In this document: in pieces, positions 31,057-43,593 of the stretch | Numbering within the stretch: position 1 is the first letter of the stretch | Layout: each line of letters begins with the position of its first letter | NCBI GenBank assembly: GCA_034406715.1 | Contig: CP137866.1 | Coordinates: 806,001-870,000, forward strand | DNA: 64,000 bases | Direction of reading: 5' to 3' | Origin: Rhodotorula mucilaginosa | Lineage: Eukaryota > Basidiomycota > Microbotryomycetes > Sporidiobolales > Sporidiobolaceae | Made by a program: the position numbers and the translations under genes | Notes under the pieces: generated by a model | The model's input: the letters and a program-made list of their open reading frames with translations, nothing else | The model's database searches: none | Told to the model about the DNA's origin: nothing

Positions 31057-32859
31057 TTAGCCAAAGAGGTACGGTGCAGCAGCCGTCGCGCCGACTGCAA
31101 CAGCGAGACCGAGACCGGCAGCCCAGCGGCGACCTTCCGTCTCCTGGTCCTCGTCGCGGACAATGACCTGCGGGATCGGCGCCACCTCCTGCTGCTGCGC
31201 GACTGCGCGCGGCGCCGGCAGGGCACGAGTCTCGCGACTGGCCTGCGTCGGCTTGCGACGGTTGCGACGGAACAATTTGCCCCAGAAGGAGCGGTTGTCG
31301 ACGGTACCGAGCGCGTCGGCGAGGGTCCCCTCCGTCGGGAGGGGAGCGTCCTCGTCGTCGTCTTCGTCCTTCTCGAGCGCGCGCTTGTTGGTCTTTGCCG
31401 ACTCCGGGATCCGGGTCGCCTCGGAGAGTTCGGAGAGGGTACCACTCTGCTTCAAGGACTCGACGAGCTCACGAGCTTCGCGAAGTTGTTGCGCACCAGC
31501 TTCGTCAAACGCAGGCGCGGCTTCTGCCTCTTCTGCCGACGGAGCGGCGACGGGAACGTCGACCTTGACCTCGGTGGTCTCGGTCACCTCTCCGGTTTCC
31601 TCTGACGTCGCGAGGGTCTGGAAGATCGAGACTCCGGGTCCGGAAGCACCCGAAAGGGCTTGAGCGTTCGAAGTCTTGCTGGCAAGAGGGGAGGCAACGC
31701 GAGCCCGCTTCGACTTGGGCGAGCGTACTGCCGGAGACTGTGCGGTCAATCAGAGCATGTCAGCTCAATGTCGGATCAAAAAAAAAGGCTGCCGTTTTCT
31801 GCTCACGTCATCAAACTCGTCGCGCGCCGAACCTGCAGCTGGCGCCTGCGGCGTGTCGGGACCGCTGGAAGAGGACGGTTCTGCAAAGTCGATCAAGTCC
31901 CTTGCGTAGCGAATAATACCGTATTCGGTAGCGAGCGCGTGTGCGTGCTTGGCCGGGATCCTGCGGGCTTGAGGTCAGCCTGGTCTCCACCGAAACGGGG
32001 AGCAAAACAATGGCAAGTTCGCTCGTCCCCAACGCACCAGGTCCCGCTGAGCTTTTTGCTCTCGACATGCTCCATCCCTGCCGCTGCCGTGTCTCCGTAC
32101 TGGCCCCGCGAGCCGACGACGATCCAGCGCATTTCGACTGCCTCTTCGTCTTCTGTCGCGGTCGGGAACGCTGCGCGGAAGAGCGACGACGCCGAGACGG
32201 CGTTGGTGTCGAAGCGCTTGATGATGTGACTGCAGAGTTGAAACCTTGAAGTGTCAGTCGTGCCGACTACGGACGTGCTCGCCGGTCCTCCCTCCATCGC
32301 ATCCAAATGTTGGATGATGTTCCGGCGAAGCGTCTGCGAGCTTGCGAACCTCGTTGCACGCCATACGGTTCGAGGAGAGAACTCACCCGGGAACATCCTT
32401 GGGTACGGGGCACTTGACCCTGGCAATCATGATGGTGCCATTGTCCTCTCCGAGGTGAAGCGTCTGGGTCTTGACCTTGTGCAGCTTGGCGGGCTTTGCG
32501 GCGCCGCCCTTGCCGTCGTCGGTCATCTGCTTGTTGGCAGCGTGGGTCGGCAGCGCCGGGCGGCTCATCTTGGCTGCGACGCGGGGCGACAGGGCGCGAG
32601 TCGAGGTCGACTTGCGGGGTCCGCGACCGGGCGAACCCCCAGCCGCGGCGGACACGTCCGGGACGGGCGGGGCGAGCGAGGCAAACGACGGCGCCGAAGT
32701 CGATGACGGCAGTCCGGCAGCGGATGCGCGAGTGGCACGGGCGGCGGAAGCAGGTTGAGGCGGCGGGGAGGCGAGGTCCCGCACGGGGGTCGACTGCCTC
32801 GACGAGCGGCGGACGGCGGGCGGGACGGGCGACTTTGACGCGCGGGCGTTGCGCACCAT
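31057..32859 (-). CDS. Bqt4-like inner nuclear membrane protein (KilA-N/APSES domain)
   Basis: Four exons (32387-32859, 32038-32229, 31807-31960, 31057-31737) give 1500 nt, or 499 residues. After a basic Ala/Ser/Pro-rich N-terminus, a KilA-N/APSES-type domain runs from about residue 125 to 245: GTIMIARVKCPVPKD, GHIIKRFDTNAVSASSLFRA, EMRWIVVGSRGQYGDTAAAG, ESKKLSGTWIPAKHAHALA, EYGIIRYARDLIDF. The last 25 residues are a single hydrophobic helix (WAAGLGLAVAVGATAAAPYLF), a tail anchor. This is the plan of fission yeast Bqt4, which sits in the inner nuclear membrane and tethers telomeres for meiotic bouquet formation, with roles in envelope quality. The first intron (157 nt) is long for this genome. 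Acidic and Lys-rich linkers precede the anchor. Confidence 0.85.
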
Positions 32860-34174
32860 GTCGTCTCTCTGTACAGGGATCTGATAGGCGTGTGGGGAGG
32901 CCGCAGCACGCGGAAGCAGGTCAAACCGCCGTCAGTCTGCGCGATCGCACTGTCGACTTTTCGGGCTCTCGCACACTCCGCTGCACACATCGCTCTGACG
33001 ATACTGCAAGGTCTATCCATGCAGACGCTCTTCCGACCGCTGGTTCCGCGCTCTCCGGTGCACATCTCTCTTCGCCGCTTCTTGAAGACGTCGCGGGAGC
33101 CTCGCACCGGACCCTGCTTTCATGCTGTCCGCCCTACATACCGCGCTATCGACGAACGACAAGGCTATCAAGACTGTCTCTGGCTCACGCTACCCTGTGC
33201 CTGATTATCTTCCGACGATTCGAAGGTGGTCATCTGCCGATCCGGGAGGACTTGAGAAAGACCGTCAGGCCAAGTCTCCGCTTCAGGGCGTCGCTTTGCT
33301 CCGGCCTAACGAATACATGCGGTCCCATCAGTGCGACAGTGAACCCTTGCATGCGTGTGCGTGCGCGTTCAGCACGGAACCACGTTCGAGACAACCCCGA
33401 GCTGGCAGAACGCGCGTCTCTTCCCTCAAGAGCTCGCTTTCCTGTGCGCCGTCGAGCGCGACTTTGCCACCCAGCAACCTGACCAACTGTGTGGTTACAT
33501 CCCCTACGACGGGAACGCTCAAGCTCGCCCCGGCTGGCGTTGTTCAGGCTGGCGTTGTTCAGCCTTGCTCGAGGGGCCCGTCCCTCAGATTGCTTCACGT
33601 TCCGACGGCGGATTGCCCAGCTCCAGCGCCCTCAACCGCACAGGTGATATCCTTGGATCTGCCAATGCCCGTTGAACGGCGCCCGGCAGCAGATCACCGA
33701 AGACTTTTCGGTGCCACCGCTCCGGCCCAGAATGCGTTTAAAGGGCTTTTACAGCTTGCGGAGGTACCCCCATCGCGCAACGGTCTGAACCGTAGGCGCT
33801 CTTGCCACGACTTTTGTCGCAATACTTACCGTAACCTCTACACGCGAAAGGGAGCCGCATTTGAGAGCATGCAGGCCTTTGGGCCGGGCGCCGAGAGTTG
33901 AAAGAGGCGTCTTTTTCTTGGAAGGTTGGGTGAGGTCCTCGTTCGAGGAGTGCCGCCGCCGCCCTTCTGCTACAACTCGCGAGTGGGACTCTGTGGTCCA
34001 GCACAAGTGACTCACACAGCTTGATATAGTCGAGACCAGAGTGCGATCGAATCAGCATCTGTCGGAATTTGCAAGAGCCCGAGGTTCGCGACGTCGACAA
34101 ACTCGCGCTCACAGCTCACAGTCCGACTCGGGTCCGCCGGTTCACGGGTACCAACGTGCCCTCGCGACCCTGAG
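32860..34174. promoter_or_regulatory. 1.3-kb divergent region, Bqt4-like and SKT5
   Basis: Start codons at 32859 (minus) and 34175 (plus) diverge from here. Open frames inside (33122-33901 and others) show no domain or splice logic. A 15-bp perfect tandem repeat (ggctggcgttgttca) lies at about 33535-33564. Confidence 0.45.
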
Positions 34175-37100
34175 ATGGCCACGCTCGCGCAAGGGCTGCC
34201 GTTCGCGGGCGACTCGGCGGCTGATCACCACCACTCTTCTCGTCCGAGTCCGTACCAGCCAGACCCGTCAGCTGTCCGACCGCGGCACTACTCGGGCACG
34301 GCCGACTCGGCGCGATACACAGAGTCACTCGCGGCACCGCCGCATCAACTCTCTGGACCGCAGGCAGGAGGCGCCGTGACTGCCGCCAACGTCAGGGGAT
34401 CGGGAGCCGTCGACGTCGATCGAGCCCCCGTCCGGTCTCAGCAGCACGCCCACTCGTACAACGCTGCTGCTCAAGGTCAAGGTTTCGAACAGTCACAGCC
34501 TCGTGAGCGTCACGCGCAGCAGCAAGAGGTCGATGCAGGCCGCTCAGCATCTCAGCCAAACTATCACGCGGGATCGATGGGCGGCAACTCGAGTGCAGTT
34601 CGACCCGACAGCTTCTTTGCCGTCGAAGCTGCTTCGACTACGTACGGGATGAACGGTTATGCACAGCACGACGAAGGACGGGAGCCGGTACTACGAGCGG
34701 CTGGACGCGCAGCGGAGGCACCTCACGCACGTGTGTCGTCCTTCTACGGCACCGACGGACACGTCGCTTCGTCGTCCCGTACCCCAGCGCAGGTCCACCC
34801 CCAACCCTCGGGAGACTCGCCGACGCGCTCGACGCAGTCGATGCAGTCCGTGCGGCCGAGCACAGTCGATCGGAGCATCAAGCGCGATTCCAATTCGGGT
34901 TCCGGGTCGGGTTCGCACTCGTCTCACTCCTTCGAGCAGCAGCACGGGGCCCAACATGCTCGTCCGCGCATGTCCCAGGTGCCCTATTCCAGCTCGCGTG
35001 CCGCCTCGCTGTATGGATTCCCTTCGTCCGCCTCCAACTCGGCCGGAGATTCGATCCCGCCGCCCCCTCCCGCTCAGCTCCTCGACCAGAGTCACCTCCA
35101 AGTCGGAAACATGGCGAGCTTGCTCTCGCACGACAAGACTCTCGAACTTTACCGACTCAACGCCAAAAAGACCAACGATCCCGACATCCAGTACGAGTTT
35201 TGCGTGTTTGTCATGGACGTCGTCGCAGACCTCGAGTATTCGGCCATGCTCGAAAAGGCCGCCGCCGCCGCCGACGGCCAACCCTTCGACGGTACTTCGC
35301 AGGCGCCTTCCGACCAAGAGGTCGAGTCGAAGCAGAAGCAGCAGGCGCTCGTCGCAGAGAGCATCGCCCTCCTGAACCGGCTGGCGACGCGCGGTCACGT
35401 CAACAGTTGCTACTTTCTCGGCGACTGCTATACCCAGGGTATCGGCACTTACAAGGTGAGTACTGTGCGGGCGCTCTTTCTCGCGGTGAGTCAAACGCTG
35501 ACTCGAAGGTCCTCCGCCCAACAGGGCAAGCGCGACTACGACAAGGCGTTCCCGCTTTTCCTCGTCGCCGGCAAGCATGGTCACGCCGCCGGCTCCTTCC
35601 GCGCAGCTCAGTGCTTGGAGAACGGCTGGGGAACCAGGAAGGACTGGAGCAAGGCCGTGTCGTTCTACCGGTCAGTCCGAAATCTTCCACGGACCGCCTC
35701 GCCTGGAAGAAGAGAAACCTGACCGATCGCACCTTCTCGCCGATGCTAGTCGCGCCGCGGTTCTGTCGCACGTCGGAGCGATGCACCGCCTCGGTCTCGC
35801 CGAGCTGAACGGCGAAGTCGGCCTCACCAAGCGCGAGCGCGACGGCGTCCAGTGGCTCACCCGGGCAGCAGAGCTCGCCGACCAGGTCGACCCTCCTCAA
35901 GCTCAGAGTCTGCACGAACTGGCGCTCCTGCACGAGAAGGGTATCGACAATGTCGTTTTCCAGGTGCGTGTTGGGTCTTGCGAGGTCGCCGAGAGCGTGG
36001 AAATCATCGCTGACAGATACTGCCCTCTGCAGGACGAAGACTATGCTGCCGAGCTTCTCGCTCGCGCTGCAGAGTTGCAGTACGCTCCTTCGGCGTACAA
36101 GCTCGGCGAGTGCTACGAATACGGCAAGATGGGCTGCCCGCAAGATGCGGCGCTCAGCATCCATTATTACAGTTCGTCTTCGCCAGTCGCGGCTCACCCT
36201 GCGACTTCGAAAACTGACTCGAAACTCTGTACCTCACCCTGCAGACATCGCGGCGCAGCAGAATCACCCGGCGGCCTGCTTCGCCCTGACGGCGTGGTAC
36301 CTCGTCGGCTCTCCCGGCATCCTTCCCCAGTCCGACACCGAGGCGTACCTCTGGGCCAAGAAGGCCGCCGAACTCGGTCTCGCCAAGGCGCAGTACGCCT
36401 GCGGCTACTTTACCGAGGTCGGGATCGGCACGCACAAGGACCAGCGCGAAGCGCTCGACTGGTTCCGAAAGGCGGCTGCTCAGGGCGACAAGCGCGCCCA
36501 GGACAGGCTCCGCATGGCGGGTCAACAGCTTCCGCCTGTCAGCCAACCTTCGAAGCGACACAGCCCGCCGTCGACCACGACCGAGCTCCCGACGATGAGC
36601 AGCCTGCACTTGCCCTCGAAAGGCCGCCGCCTCTCCGGGCACCGCATCCTCCGCAAGGAACCTAGTTCGGGCAACCTCATGGGCACCAACGGTCGGTCGA
36701 AAGGCGGGAAAAAGGAGCGCGCATTCAGCGTCGACAGCAGCCGGCCGGCGACCGTCTTTGGTAACGGCGCTGCCGACGCCAACCATCTTCCGCCGCCCGT
36801 TCCTCCCGTTGACCGGAAGGGCAAGGGCAAATCCAAGTCACAGTCTGGCATGCCGGAGATGCCGCTTATGGACCGCCAGCGGAGCTACTCGCACTCTGAT
36901 ACGGCCCTTCCCCTCGACTACAATCTCCGCCCGGTCGCCGCCGCCACCGCCGCCGAGACCGCGTTCGGCCCGCTCGCTTACGACAGCGGTGACGAAGGAG
37001 GACGCCTCACCTCTTCCCTGCCAAGCCGCACGCGCGCTGTGGCACCGGGGACGGGCGGATCTCCCGGTCCGCGCGCGCGGTCCGGTTCGCCTGCGTCGCC

Positions 37101-37263
37101 TCGTCGGATCGTACCTGAGCAGGTCAAGATGCCGCCGCGCCAGCACAGTGGATTGCGCACCGAGAGGGAAGTCGAGCAGCCGTACGACGTCAAGAGGGAG
37201 CGCGAGCGGGTCCTGCAGCGGCGCAAGAACCCCGGCGAGGACAAGGACTGCATCCTCATGTGA
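34175..37263 (+). CDS. chitin synthase III activator Skt5/Chs4-like, Sel1 repeats, CaaX
   Basis: Five exons (34175-35455, 35525-35670, 35750-35963, 36033-36171, 36245-37263) give 2799 nt, or 932 residues. A disordered Gln/His/Ser-rich N-terminus (about 300 residues) leads into LQVGNMASLLSHDKTLELYR. A run of Sel1/TPR-like repeats follows: ALLNRLATRGHVNSCYFLGD, AFPLFLVAGKHGHAAG, AMHRLGLAELNG, LLARAAELQYAPSAYKLGE, IAAQQNHPAACFALTAWYL, YLWAKKAAELGLAKAQYACG, ALDWFRKAAAQGDKRAQDRL. The protein ends in CILM, a CaaX prenylation box, as in Skt5/Chs4. That protein recruits and activates class IV chitin synthase (Chs3) at the bud neck through a lipid anchor. The C-terminal Ser/Pro tail before the CaaX is polybasic (KRERERVLQRRK), which suits membrane attachment. 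Confidence 0.92.
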
Positions 37264-37759
37264 AACGCTTGTGCCGTACATAGACCGTTTCTTTCCGTCC
37301 ATTCCAAATCTACCTCACGACCGTTTACCCACCCCCTCCTTACCTCCTTCGATCCGCGAGCGTCCGCGACCACGTTGACCCCCGCCACAGACACTTTCGA
37401 CACCAGGCCTCGTCTTCTTTTGTTTGTCATGATCCTGTTGCCCTCGCCATCCCTCGCATCTACTCCGTATCGCATCTCGTACGATCCCCCTCGCGCGTCT
37501 CTCTTGTGCATGCATTTCATCTTCTTCAGACCAAGCCTTTTCCTGCGTGTATTCTGGACGAGGGGTTGCCTGAAAGTTGCGCGTCGACTCGCGCGTGAAA
37601 ACGAGCAGGAGCGGCTGTTGGTCTCATCTCACTCCCCTGAATCACGCTCTGTGCCTTTTATAACACGTGCCCAGCTCGTATTGCAGTCACTGCCTTGCCG
37701 ACTCAGCTGTACGGTGGGACTGGAGGGCTCACTCGCCGCCGCCGCCGCCGCCGCTGCTG
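37264..37759. other. intergenic, promoter of the next gene
   Basis: These 496 bases between tandem plus-strand genes are pyrimidine-rich (37300-37560). A Pro-coding GCC-triplet run lies just upstream of the next ATG. No gene is seen. Confidence 0.45.
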
Positions 37760-39793
37760 ATGACACCGCCTCTGGACGCTGTTCCGGTCGCTAGCGGCTC
37801 GACGACGGCGCTGATCCGCTGTTCGCAGTGCAAGACGTACAAGAGACCGAGCGACTACCCGCTCCGGATCATCAACCTCGAGCCGTACCACGTCTGCCTC
37901 GCGCACAAGTGGTACTGGACGCCCGCTAAGCAGGCCAACAACTGGGCGCCCAGTGCGACGACCAGCCTCGAACAGGTCTGCGACGATGTCAGGCAGCTCA
38001 GGGACGGCGTGCCCGGGTCACCGACCTGCTGGATGCTCGACGGAACCGAGGAGGACCTCGCTCGCGTCGTCAAGGACATCGCCAGTGTCGGCGACTGGAC
38101 TCACGACGTCGTGTACGTCCCTGCCCCGCCCGATGCCTTCTATCACTTGCACTGACTGGGGACATTTTACAGCGCCGTCCGTCAGAAGAAAAAGGCCTCG
38201 GAGGGCCAGACTTCACCAATGTTCGGCTACAACCTCGTTCCGAGAGGCCCACCGAAGCGCTCAGTCGGCGGCGGATTCCGCTTGAACCTTTACGTGCACG
38301 TCCTGAAGAGCAAAATCACCCTGACGATGAAGGCAGAGGATCTGCCAAAGGGCAGCTTGGCGTGGTCGAGGCCCGATCGGTGGAAGTCGCGCAAGGAGCT
38401 CGCGTCGAACGAGGTCAACGGTCATCAAGAGCCGGGGGCAGGCGGGGTCGCGGCTGCGGTGGACGCTTCCGCCGTTCGCCTCGAGTCGGAGCAGATCGCG
38501 CGGGCTCATAATCCTCCGATCGAGTCGGCGCCGAGTCCGCTCGAAGCCGCCTTGCGTGCTGCGGCCGCCGTGGCCGCAGACGAAGCCGGCTTGTCAATAC
38601 CCGGCCAGAACGACGTGTGGGTCCACGGGGATGCTATGCAGCAAGGGTCCCGCCGGAGCAGAGCCGACGACGAGGCGATGCCACCTCCCGCGTTGCCGGC
38701 ATCTCGTCCCGCCAAGCGCGCCCGCCGCGTCGAACCTCTGCTCGTCTCTCCGATGCCGACCTCGAATGCGACGTCTTCCACGACTTCGGCATTCGCTGCA
38801 GCACCCGATTGGACCCGGTTTCTTTCCTTCCCGACGATGACTCTTCCGAATGGTGACATCCCGATCGACCCGTTCCTCACGACTTCCTCGGCGCCCGACA
38901 GATCGTCGTCCTCGAATGTGGGTGCAGTCGCAGCAAAAGCACCCAAGAAACGACACGTACCCCCTCCGAAGGTTCCACCTTCGTCATCAATCTCCTCGAG
39001 CAGCCGACCGCTCACGCTCGCCGAGATGCTTTCGTCCTCGCTGTTCGAACCGCCCGACATCGACTTGCCACCGCGTGCGACCGTACCGGCAAGCTCCGGG
39101 ACGCAACACTTGCAGTCGAGCAAGCATCAGTCTGTGCGCACGCAGGCTGCTGCAGACTCGGCGGCCATCGCAGCGAGTGCGCCGAGTCCTGCAGCGGCGC
39201 TCGCGACGCAGGAGCTCGTCAGCGCCCTCACCTCTTTGCGCGACGGCCTCTATGCGCGCTCGACTGGACAAAGTCCGGCGGTCGTGAGCGATGTCGCCGC
39301 GACGCCGGCGCAGCAAGACGACCACGCGGGCGGAGACGAAGACCACGAAAGCTATTACGAGGATTCGATTCCCGACACATCGAGCGAGGAGGACGAGAGC
39401 GACGACGACGGTGACGACGCTGCGAGTCGCGACATCGGCAGTGACATGTCGTCGTTCTTCGAGTCGAGCTCTGAAGAAGCGGACGACGGAGAGAGCGAAG
39501 GCGAAGCGGCGGGCGAGGAGGACAACTGGCTCGAAGGCTTTGCGGCGCAGCAGATGGGCCTGCATCGCCGCCACTCTGTGGACGAGCTATCCAGTCCGCA
39601 CGAGACTGGTACGCGTCGCTCGAAGCGCAATCGGCGCAAGGGCGCTGGCGATGAGGAGGGCGGTGGCGCCGCCGCCGAAGTCGACGAGTTGGACGATCGG
39701 AGCACGCCTCGGAACGGGGTCCGGACTCCACTCGACGTTCCCACCACGGACGAGGTCGACGAGCTGGATACCGGTAGCGGGTCAGAAGCTTGA
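37760..39793 (+). CDS. uncharacterised, probably nuclear protein with CxxC motif
   Basis: Exons 37760-38112 and 38173-39793 (intron 60 nt, gtacgt...cactgac...cag) give 657 residues. The conserved-looking N-terminus has IRCSQCKTYKRPSDYPL and YHVCLAHKWYW, so a CxxC pair plus a later Cys may bind zinc. It continues with DDVRQLRDG, VRQKKKASEG, MFGYNLVPRGPPKRS and LYVHVLKSKITLTMKAEDLPKG across the intron. The rest is low-complexity: Ala/Ser-rich, a basic cluster PAKRARRVEPL that may be a nuclear signal, and a strongly acidic Glu/Asp/Ser block at about residues 480-560. The C-terminus carries another basic cluster (RRSKRNRRKG) and two VDELD motifs. I do not recognise the family. The layout is that of a chromatin or transcription protein, but that is only inference. 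Confidence 0.75.
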
Positions 39794-40026
39794 CGAGGGT
39801 GACGAGGGTCAATTGATCAGAACCAGTGTGACCAAAAGTATGGCTCTTTTCGATCGGCGCGCCTGCAAACTCGTATTCATCGTTTCCCAACGTGTTCGGT
39901 GCCAGAGTATACATCGGAGAGGTAATTTGAACAGCAAGTCCGCGGACTGCGCGGATTGCTCGATCGAGGTCGTTTTGACGGACGAAGTCCTGATCGCGGT
40001 TGCACGGCTTGCCACTCGCTCCAGGC

Positions 40027-43000
40027 ATGGCGCTGACCGGGCGGAGACGCAAACGAGGGCAGCGAGAGCTGTACATCGCGCTCGCTGCGGTGCTCGTGCT
40101 CAACCTCGTGTGCTACCGCGCCTTGAACCCACTCCGGACCTCGTTCACCTCGAATCATGACGCCGCGACTCGTTCGCACCTCGCACGGCGCAGTCACGGG
40201 GGCGACCACGGCGCAGGAGAACACGACTCGGAAGACTCGGAGGCGCTGATCGACTGGCTGCAGCTGTATCTGCACGCGGCAGCTGGCCCCCACCGGATCG
40301 CCGTCTTCTCTCTCATGCTCCTCTGGCTCGTCTTTCTCTTCGCCTTTGTCGGAATCTGCGCTTCCGAGTTCTTCTGTCCCAACCTGAGTCACATCTCTAG
40401 CCGGCTCGGACTCAGCGAGAGCGTCGTGAGCAACTCAACCACCCCGCCTTCCGAATCTGTGGCGGTGCACTGACGGGTCGTTTCCGCAGGCCGGAGTCAC
40501 GTTCCTCGCCTTTTCGAACGGCAGTCCCGATGTCTTTTCGACCTTTTCGGCGCTCAGGAGCAATTCGGGGAGTCTCGCCATCGGAGAGCTGTTGGGCGCC
40601 GCCAGTTTCATCACTTCTGTCGTCGCGTGAGTGGGGGGAAGGACCCTGACTGCCTACCTGCACTTGCTGACTTTTGCTCGCGTACAGAGGCACCATGGCG
40701 CTCATCACTCCCTTCCGCGTGCAACGTCGGACGTTCCTCCGCGACGTCGGCTTCTTCACCGTCGCCGTCACCCTGACCTTGTGCATCCTGTACGACCAGC
40801 ACATCCACCTTTGGGAGGCCCTCCTCATGGTCGGACTCTACGTCATCTACGTACTGTTCGTGGCGGTCGGGAGCTGGTGGGAGAACCGGCAGGCGGACAA
40901 GAAACGGCAAGTCCGGGAAGCTCGCGGCGAGTACGAAGACGAGGACAACATCGTCGACGGAGACGTCGAATGGGAAGGTGCTGGTAAGCGCAAATGGCTC
41001 CCATGTACTCAGAACAAGCCCTGCTAATGATGCTGGACTATGTGCAGGCCAAATCGCGTTGCCTACTTCCGGCGCTTCGACCCCACAGTCCGAATTTCCA
41101 GGTCGCTCGGGCTCGCCTTCGTCGACTCTGAGAAACGTCCCCTTCTCGCCTCTGATGACGCCGCCGTACTCTCCCGACCCGAACGGCATGCTCCGGTCGC
41201 AGTCTCAGTCGAGCGTTTCTCGAGGCCCTCAAGCCTTGCGTCCGCCACCGACGCCTCTGATTCACCACCATCGGCGGAAACGGTCTCGGTCCGTCAGGCC
41301 GTCCTTGCTCGGCGCGATCGAATTCGCCGACGTCGTCCACTCGCTCTCGTCGGATCAGTCGAACGCCGAGAATGTCCTGGCCGTCTTCGGAGGAGGGCAT
41401 CAGCACCACGCGCACTCGCACGATGTGCTCGAGGATTTGACGGAGCATCCCACTTCGCCAGCATCGCCCGCGACGACAGGTCGGCGCCGAGCACATAGCC
41501 ATACTGGGAACCTGCAACTTCACGGCGGGGAGGACACGCTCGCGAACGGCGTTTTGCGCGACGCGCAGCACCGCGCTAACGCAGCTCGCCGCGCACCACC
41601 ACTCGGACCTCGAAGAACGACTTGGACTGGCCCAGGCGATTCGACCGACGACGACGACGAAGCAATCGAGGCGGGCCGGTCCGGCGTGATCGATCTCTCG
41701 AAGGGGGTGGAGGACCCGTGGAAGGATGCTCGGTCACCTTTGCCGCAGACGGGACACGCGCGATCACGAAGCGCATCGACCGTTCCTCCCATCTATGTGA
41801 CGACTGCGAGTGGGTCCGCCACCGCGCTGAGTGCGACGCGCTCCTCGTCCGAAGCGACAATTACGCCACTCGCCACCAAAGCCGATCTTCGCCCGCATCC
41901 GACTCGAAGACAACTCCTACACGCGGCTCTCGGCGCCTTGTTCCCCTCGCTACAAGCATTCCGATCAAAGTCGCTCATCGGCAAAGTCACAGCGTTGCTC
42001 TGCGTTCCGGCGCTCCTCGCGCTGAACCTGACTTTACCCGTCGCGGAGGAACCGCCCTGCGATGACGACTGTTCTTGGACCGAGGAGAAGCAAGCTGCCG
42101 CTACCGGGGACGACCGAGACGGCCGCGAGGAGCATGCGGACGAAGAGGGCACGATCGAACGGATCGGGCGGGCTCTGCATTCGCCGGCGACGCTGCAACC
42201 TCACGAGCACGACGCATCGCCGACGCATCGTCTGCAGCACCTTCGCGCCGAAGCGACCGAAGCCGATGCGCCATCGCCGTCTCTCGCATGGGGCGAAGTG
42301 ACTCGAGATCCGCTCGAACCGTTGAACCTCGGCTCGCCGGCGGTGGCGCTGCAGCAGAACCCGCTCGAGGAGTTTGGCGTCGTTCAGAGTTCCGAAGCCG
42401 CCGAGGAGGCGTCCAGGCGGGATCTGCACACCGAAGCGGTGATTGAGCAAGAAGCGATGGCTCGCGAACGTGTCACGAGGACATTGACGGCGATGCAATG
42501 CGCGCTCGGACCCGTCTTCGTCGTGACGGCTCTTCTGGGTGCGCCGCTTCTTCCTTTCCACATGACCTCGATATATCCAGCTGATGGCTTTGTCTCCCGC
42601 AGCCGACGAACTCGTCTGGTATTATCCGCTCGCCGCCTTTGCCGTTGGGCTATTCTTCGCCTTTCTCGCCTACCGCTTCTTCACCGATACTCGGCATCGC
42701 GGGCGTATCATCCTCTCCTTCCTCGGGTTCGGGATCGCCATGGTCTGGATCCTCATGATCGTCAACGAGGTAGTCGGCGTTTTGCAGGTGAGCGAGCGAG
42801 ACTCTCGCGCGTGATGATTTTTCCAAGGGATTCGGCGCTGACTTGACCCATCTTCGTTCAGACGATCGGGCACATCTTTGGCATCTCTGATGCTATTCTG
42901 GGGCTTACGATCTTTGCCATGGGCAATTCTCTCGGCGACCTAGTGGCTAATGCGACTGTAGCGGTAAGTCGCCAGCATGCGCTCACGTTGGCGGCCGGCT

Positions 43001-43521
43001 GACTAACGCTCTCGTTGGCGCAGCGCATGGGGTACCCTGCCATGGCGGTCGCAGCATGCTTCGGCGGCCCGATGCTCAACATCCTGCTCGGCGTCGGTCT
43101 CTCCGGCACCTACCTCATCCTTCTCGGGCCTGCCCGCGGCCAGCCGATTCACGTCGCAATGGGCCGGACGCTCAGCGTCTCGGGCTTTGGGCTCCTGGCG
43201 ATCCTCCTCGCGACCTTGATCTTTGTGCCACTCAATGGCTATCGCATGAGCAAGCGAGTGGGCGCGACCCTCATTGTCGCATATCTAGTACGATCTTCCT
43301 ATTCGCAGTCGTGCTCGTCGATTGTCAAATTGACTAGCTCACCCGCTCGCAGTGCCTCTTGTGTACGAACGTGGCCGTCGAAATTTGGCTATAGTGTACC
43401 ACTCTCGCGAATCCATGTAACTAATATTGTGGTGAAGAAGCGTGCTCATTCCACGAGCCGAGAGAGACAAAGGGCAGAAGCGGGCAAAGTTGCGATGCGA
43501 GTAGAGAGTACAGGACACTAG
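40027..43521 (+). CDS. cation/Ca2+ exchanger, NCLX/YDL206W type
   Basis: Seven exons (40027-40425, 40490-40626, 40688-40983, 41048-42538, 42603-42787, 42862-42963, 43024-43521) sum to 1035 residues. The alpha-1 repeat is AGVTFLAFSNGSPDVFSTFS with ELLGAASFITSVVAG. The alpha-2 repeat is GLTIFAMGNSLGDLVANATV with MGYPAMAVAACFGGPMLNIL. Both carry the acidic and Asn/Ser residues that coordinate Ca2+ in this superfamily. Hydrophobic helices flank each repeat. Between them lies a soluble loop of roughly 500 residues, Ser-rich, with a His cluster (HQHHAHSHD) and an acidic stretch. The family exchanges Ca2+ for Na+/H+/Li+ across mitochondrial or endomembranes. The exact ions and membrane are unknown here. 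The last 62 residues (after LIVAYL) look unlike a membrane helix, and the true end may be a different frame ending at 43337. Confidence 0.88.
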
Positions 43522-43593
43522 ACACGGCACAACAGGATACGGGAGCGCGGTAGGGAAGGGCGAAAGTGGACGAAGCTGCCTGGTCGGAGACGC

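Noticed and set aside
33122-33901. 259-residue plus-strand frame between Bqt4-like and SKT5 genes
   Set aside because: No conserved motif is present, it lies in a divergent promoter region, and it overlaps other equally long chance frames on both strands.
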